Below are positions 59,650-64,000 of a DNA stretch of 64,000 nucleotides, piece after piece. Each line of letters opens with the position of its first letter. Position 1 is the stretch's first letter. The translations under genes and the position numbers were made by a program. The stretch covers positions 1,302,001 to 1,366,000 of the forward strand of contig RCTD01000007.1 of assembly GCA_014898415.1 (NCBI GenBank). The letters are read 5' to 3'. The DNA comes from Stromatinia cepivora (Eukaryota; Ascomycota; Leotiomycetes; Helotiales; Sclerotiniaceae). Below the pieces are notes generated by a model that saw nothing but the letters and a program-made list of their open reading frames with translations, made no database searches and was not told where the DNA came from.

Positions 59650-60118
59650 CTAAACCAAATGACCCGGCAACAAAAAATTTCCAATCCCCTCCTTAACCCT
59701 ATACTCATGACCACAATTCGCACAAACCAAACTCCCTTCGTCGATTTCCGTTTCCATGAGTAGTGTATGTAATTCCTTCATCATTTTCTCGTCTTCCTGG
59801 AGCGCTTCGGGCGTAGGTGGTGCTGGGGGGAGATCGGGGAAAGAAAGCTGGATTGTTGTTAGTATTTTCTATTTGTAATTACCTCTTTTGGGAGAGGATG
59901 GGAAGGAGGGGTGGGTGGGAATAAAAATATACCTCGGAAGCAATAATACACAAAGCTTTCCAATCAATCCGCGGCAGGATATTTAATAGTAAAGCGGTAT
60001 TTAATGGGATATCGTTACTAACGAGCGAACATTCTTTGGGATGGAGGGGAAAGCTCGCACTGGTTGATTTGCAAGCTTTGACGGCGCAAGTGAGGAAATT
60101 GAGGGTTAGGAGTTTCAT
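59650..60118 (-). CDS. trm112: Multifunctional methyltransferase activator subunit Trm112
   Basis: Exons 60118-59933 and 59847-59650 give 127 residues, the usual size. It starts MKLLTLNFLTCAVKACK, continues through FPLHPKECSLV and the join IIASE/LSFPDLPPAP, and ends VCANCGHEYRVKEGIGNFLL then PGHLV. The C-terminal CxxCGHEY-type zinc site and the terminal NFLLPGHLV are hallmarks of the family. Trm112 is an obligatory small partner that stabilises several methyltransferases: Trm9 and Trm11 for tRNA, Bud23 for 18S rRNA and Mtq2 for translation release factor eRF1. One of the two exons is easily overlooked because another frame is open across it on the plus strand. Confidence 0.96.
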
Positions 60119-61657
60119 TTTTGAAGGATGCGCTTTGCGCTATGAGGACGGAGATATTTTCGTATGCGATGGGTTTTCGGGGGGAATCAATTTGCAAATT
60201 TGCAATGGGTTTGGTGGATTGGAGGGGTAGACAGAAGCTTTGAGTTGTGGCGGGTGGTGTTGAAGCTTGAGGGAGATTGAAATTATTTTTTTGCGTTTGC
60301 GGGGTTGAGATAAGATTAGATTAGATTGACGCTAGTGGCTAGCGTGTACTTTTGACTTCACTTCATAGACAAATGCATTGTCCCCCTTTTTACATTCGGC
60401 TTCGCTCGGATGAGATCCCGTGATGTAATCGTTCTTAATTTTGTTGTAATATATTGAATTGATGTTTACTCGATTTTATCTATGTATCAATGTAATGTGC
60501 CTTTGGTTGAGGGCTCTTGGAAGGACGGTGTACAGAGGATGGCGTCATCTGCGTATGTATTGTTGGGGTCCAAATCATATGAATCTGGAAATGAATAGGC
60601 TTGGGCTTGGAGACTGGAATTGGATTGTACAATGCCATTGAAATGGAGTGGACAGTTTTACATGGAATGGTTGGAAGGTCTGGAGCAGTTGTTTAGGTTT
60701 TTTTTATGCGAATGTAGGTTAACCTTATGCCCTCCATGCTATTTGGGAAATACGTCAACACAAGAACTACAAGAGTCGACCTGTAGAAACCATAAAGCAT
60801 TTAATATACTTGCCTAAGTATTCCAAGGAATAGTCATACGTGCCACAGTGTTGAAGTATTTAGAATACAGAGAGTTAAGAGAATATCTGCTGAAAGAAAT
60901 GTGTAAAAATCTAGGTGGCCCACAAAACTCCAATTTCTATAAGCTATCTAGCTGATAACGTGTTTAGAGACCAAAGACTTGAAGGTTGATAAAGATTGGG
61001 AACTGGAACTGGTATTGGCTGTTATTATGAGCATAAGAACAAGCCTAAGAATAGCCAGGGACCCGTTAAATCATTGTCTGCAACAGTGAAAGCTGCTAGC
61101 CAGATTCGTGGGCTAGCTTTCAGCAAAGGGGGTTGAGATGGTATTCATATTGTGCTTGTTGGGAATATATAACAGCTGCAGGATAAAAGCAAGGCTTCAT
61201 AAACCGAGGGAGAATGAAAGTTGATAGCTAGGGTTATGAAGTAGCTACGTAAAATTGAAGGTTCGTCTAAGACTCTTGGAAATACCGGGAAGTGACATGG
61301 AGGTAAAGCATGCAGTGAACACATGGGATGAATGAAAGCTCCTGGGAATTGTGTCTGGATCGTAACCGTTGTGTGTGGCCGAGATAAAGCTGTTTCCAAT
61401 ACATATTTCGTCGCACATTTTTAGTGATGGACTTGGACGTTGATAGGAATAGAACATGGTGTCATGTGGCTGTGATGTTGAGCCTTGCATGTTGTTTCGT
61501 ACGCTCTGACGCAAATAAGTCGGGCAGTTTGCGAAACATCCCGGTGTATTTTTGGAGTAATGCGTTACAGTGAACACTAGTTCGTGTTTCGTTAAGAAAC
61601 TTCCATCGGATGCTATGAGAAATTCGAACCAGTCTTCTTGTTCACAAGGTTCTTGTC
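60119..61657. other. Intergenic region
   Basis: 1.5 kb without a recognisable gene. The small frames on both strands at 60459-61577 overlap and show no features. Confidence 0.5.
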
Positions 61658-62337
61658 ATGAGCTCACCGCAAGATCAAATCCAGGATATCGAATCATACT
61701 TGATACTTGAAATGCATTCCAGAGGTTGTGTAACTTGGGAAACCCGTATTCATGCATCTAGCCGTCGAGGAGAAAGGGGTGAAGTCAATGACCTGGACCA
61801 TTTATTTCTGTATGATAAGGCTGTACGTTTACAGAAGATGGTAAATGGACGGATCGTTTGTATATAGTTACCATGATTTCACCCTCTATTTGGGTCAATT
61901 TTGGAAAGAAGGCTGAGTTTAAATCCTCAATTTTTGTGCCATTGAACTCCTATGGCGAACTCAAGTGGCCCAAGTCATGAGCGACTAATGGAATCTCAAC
62001 TTTTGTTAAGCGAAAAGCGATTATCCAGTAGTGAAACTTTTGAGCCGCCAGAGTGTGAATTTTGGTGCGATAGTGATGAGAGGTTTGAGAGGTTCTTTTC
62101 AGAGAAGCTTCCAAAAGATTATTTTGAATTTGCAAGTACCTCCAATCTCAAAGAATCCTGAGTTCTTCCACAGCTTGTATGTGTACCGCTGACTACTGTT
62201 TTCATTCATTCTAGATCAAAAATGATTTGTACTTGAATCAAAGTAAACGAATGTGCTTAGAAGAGGAGCCGCGACATGATGAAACCGAAAACCTGGACGA
62301 TTCTAGACACTAGAAGATTTGGGATTGGCTCAGAACT

Positions 62338-64000
62338 ATGCCATATGATTATCGAATCGGACTTGATTTTGAAACGTTCAAAGACTTCCTCTTGCTAGAG
62401 AACAAATTCGCCAATTGCATTTCCCAATTGCAGATCAGAGATTGGATTCATCAACATTCTTACGTTGACTATGATACATCTTATGCATCAAACAATCTTT
62501 GGCATTTCTCAGAATCAGGGAAAGTGGCGTTTCCACCCGGGTTATGTTCGGGGGAATCACGTGTCTGTGAGGGTAGCCGTCACGACCCAAACAAGCACCT
62601 TCCAAGTCCCATGTCCGAAGTTTACCAGCGACGGAAGAAATCACAGCTTCAAAGCCGAAAAAGCATGCGAACTGATCGACAATGGAGGAGAATAATGTGA
62701 GTCGGATCACGAAATCAGGTTGTAGATTGTCCGGGCTAATCACTTTTAGACTATTTGAGGACATTCCGCGCATATACAAGTCAATTGAAGAGCTAGAATC
62801 TGAGCTACAAGCTGAGAATCTGCCTTTTTTTCGTTTCATAGATATCAAAAAGATACGGAACAGGCTGAGAGAACTGAACACCAAACCCAGACTCATAGAA
62901 GAAGTTAGCTATATACATGTTAGGCACGCGGAGTCTGTACTGAAAAGTGCATGGCGTTCTCACGGCGTGTGCGAGCGGTTTAGTAAATCTGTGTATGAAA
63001 AAAGTGGTGCCACTTATCAGATAACCTTTTACGAAATGATTCCGCTAGACCAAACTCCTTGTGGCATCTGGAAAACAGGAAGATTCCACAATGACGAGCT
63101 TCGGCACAGGGAACGAGATTTATGGATACAGGGAGACGAGAATGTAGTTCTAAGACGTAGTTCAGTTACGGTTAGTCTCTCATTGTGAACCACTTAGCTG
63201 CTCACGAGAATTTGACCTGCCATCAGATTTTAGGGGTCGTCGACTGTTTTCAGGCGTGGTCTGCCGAGAACTGGACGATGTTATTGCTGACACCCAGAAC
63301 GTGCAACGTCGATAAAGGAATATATAAAGATGGTAGCCGAGTTGTTGATCGCGAATTTTTAGTGGCCTTTTCAGGAATCACAGACCTAGGCACAAGAAGA
63401 GTCATCCAACAATGGAATATTCTCGCAAATCATTCTGAAATGCTACTTAGCGAAAGAGATGCCTTGCTTCAGCCAGAGGTACATGATCTCTTGCTTGTAG
63501 ACGATTCAAAGTATACTAAGTCAAAACGTTATTTTTGGGCCATGAACATGCTGAGAGAAATCGACTCTGATATCGCGGCAGTCATTAGTCAACTTCGTGG
63601 ATTTATGGATTTCTCGGACAATTCACTGTTACACAAGTACTACCCATTGCCCAAAGGCAAGATGAGTGAGGAGCGAGAGAAGATAGTAGTGCAAACTCTA
63701 GGAATCCTCCGTGAGGATCTCGTTAACCTTCAGGGCCGTTTCAAAGGGCAGCGGGAAATCGCCATCGCGCTTAGAGACGGAGTATGTGAATATCCGACTT
63801 TCTTCATACGCGCTGACTCTTCTCATTAGATGTTCAACGCCAGTGCATTCATGGAAACGAGAGCATCAACTCGCCTAGGAGAAAATATAAAGCTGCTTAC
63901 TTTCGTGAGCATTTTTTATTTGCCATTGTCTTTCACCATGGTACGCATCACTTTAAATCTGCAGCACTCAACCCACTAATAAACTATCAAATAGTCAATT
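62338..64000 (+). CDS. Hypothetical protein with CorA-like C-terminus, cut by the window edge, exon structure incomplete
   Basis: Firm parts: 62725-63168 (RLSGLITFRLFEDIPRIYKS, ELQAENLPFFRFIDIKKI), an intron 63169-63228 (GTTAGT to CATCAG), then 63229-63782 (VVDCFQAWSAENWTMLLLTP, FWAMNMLREIDSDIAAVISQ), an intron 63783-63828 (GTATGT to ATTAG), and 63829 onward, MFNASAFMETRASTRLGENI followed by the hydrophobic LLTFVSIFYLPLSFTM. The arrangement of long helices, then a metal-channel-like LFNASA...R-x2-E-N-x2-LLT element and membrane spans is seen in CorA-like fungal proteins; Mg2+ transport is not shown. An upstream segment at 62338-62540 (IGLDFETFKDFLLLENKF) probably belongs to it, but the linking introns are unclear. 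Further small frames at 61658-62161 may be earlier exons or unrelated. The 3' end is outside the window. Confidence 0.55.

Noticed and set aside
59080..59763. Plus-strand frame of 227 codons
   Set aside because: Its 3' third is antisense to the second exon of trm112, which carries the conserved zinc site; the rest has no recognisable domain.
1..64000. tRNA and 5S rRNA genes, CRISPR arrays, bacterial-type operons
   Set aside because: I scanned by eye for B-box-like GGTTCGANTCC sequences and regular spaced repeats and found none; a tRNA scan would be decisive.

Overview
The window is nuclear DNA from a filamentous ascomycete. Genes are interrupted by short (about 45-150 nt) GT-AG introns, often with CTAAC/CTAAT-type branch sites, and the encoded proteins are of Pezizomycotina type (Set1, tropomyosin, Big1, Csi2-like, Zn2Cys6 factors, aminoglycoside-phosphotransferase-like kinases). 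The overall character suggests a leotiomycete close to Botrytis/Sclerotinia; that placement is my inference and was not tested by any search.

Layout. 1-23.3 kb is a housekeeping block: a ZW10/Dsl1-type tethering or kinetochore protein (minus, cut by the left edge), an M16 metalloprotease of the YOL098C/SPAC3H1.02c type, the histone H3K4 methyltransferase Set1, a securin-like protein, tropomyosin, the pre-rRNA processing factor Rrp17, the ER glucan-assembly protein Big1, the PIN-domain rRNA factor Fcf1 and a Csi2-like membrane protein. 24.3-31.3 kb holds three related aminoglycoside-phosphotransferase-like kinase genes, one with both catalytic motifs destroyed. 33.7-37.8 kb holds an unusual single-half zinc-motif nuclear protein and a Mak32/PfkB-type sugar kinase. 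38.3-40.7 kb is a broken dipeptidyl peptidase III gene. 41.3-43.8 kb is an AT-rich, gene-free island containing a miniature LTR element with 152-bp LTRs and a perfect 5-bp target duplication. A damaged-looking proline-rich reading frame, a tiny spliced ORF, a Zn2Cys6 regulator and an ATR1-like MFS transporter follow. 51.1-57.7 kb carries RAD16 and RAD7 head to head, and then TRM112. A gene with a CorA-like C-terminus runs off the right edge.

How the genes fit together. RAD7 and RAD16 encode the two core partners of the global-genome nucleotide-excision-repair complex and share one divergent promoter region. Fcf1, Rrp17 and Trm112 all act in ribosome production or rRNA/tRNA methylation. Set1 (chromatin), the securin-like protein and ZW10 act in chromosome biology or trafficking. 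The kinase cluster, the dead peptidase, the LTR element and the damaged frames form the faster-evolving middle of the window.

Exon junctions were placed by hand from splice consensus plus reading-frame and family continuity. For the genes where exact joins are given, the summed exon lengths are divisible by three. No alignments or database searches were run.
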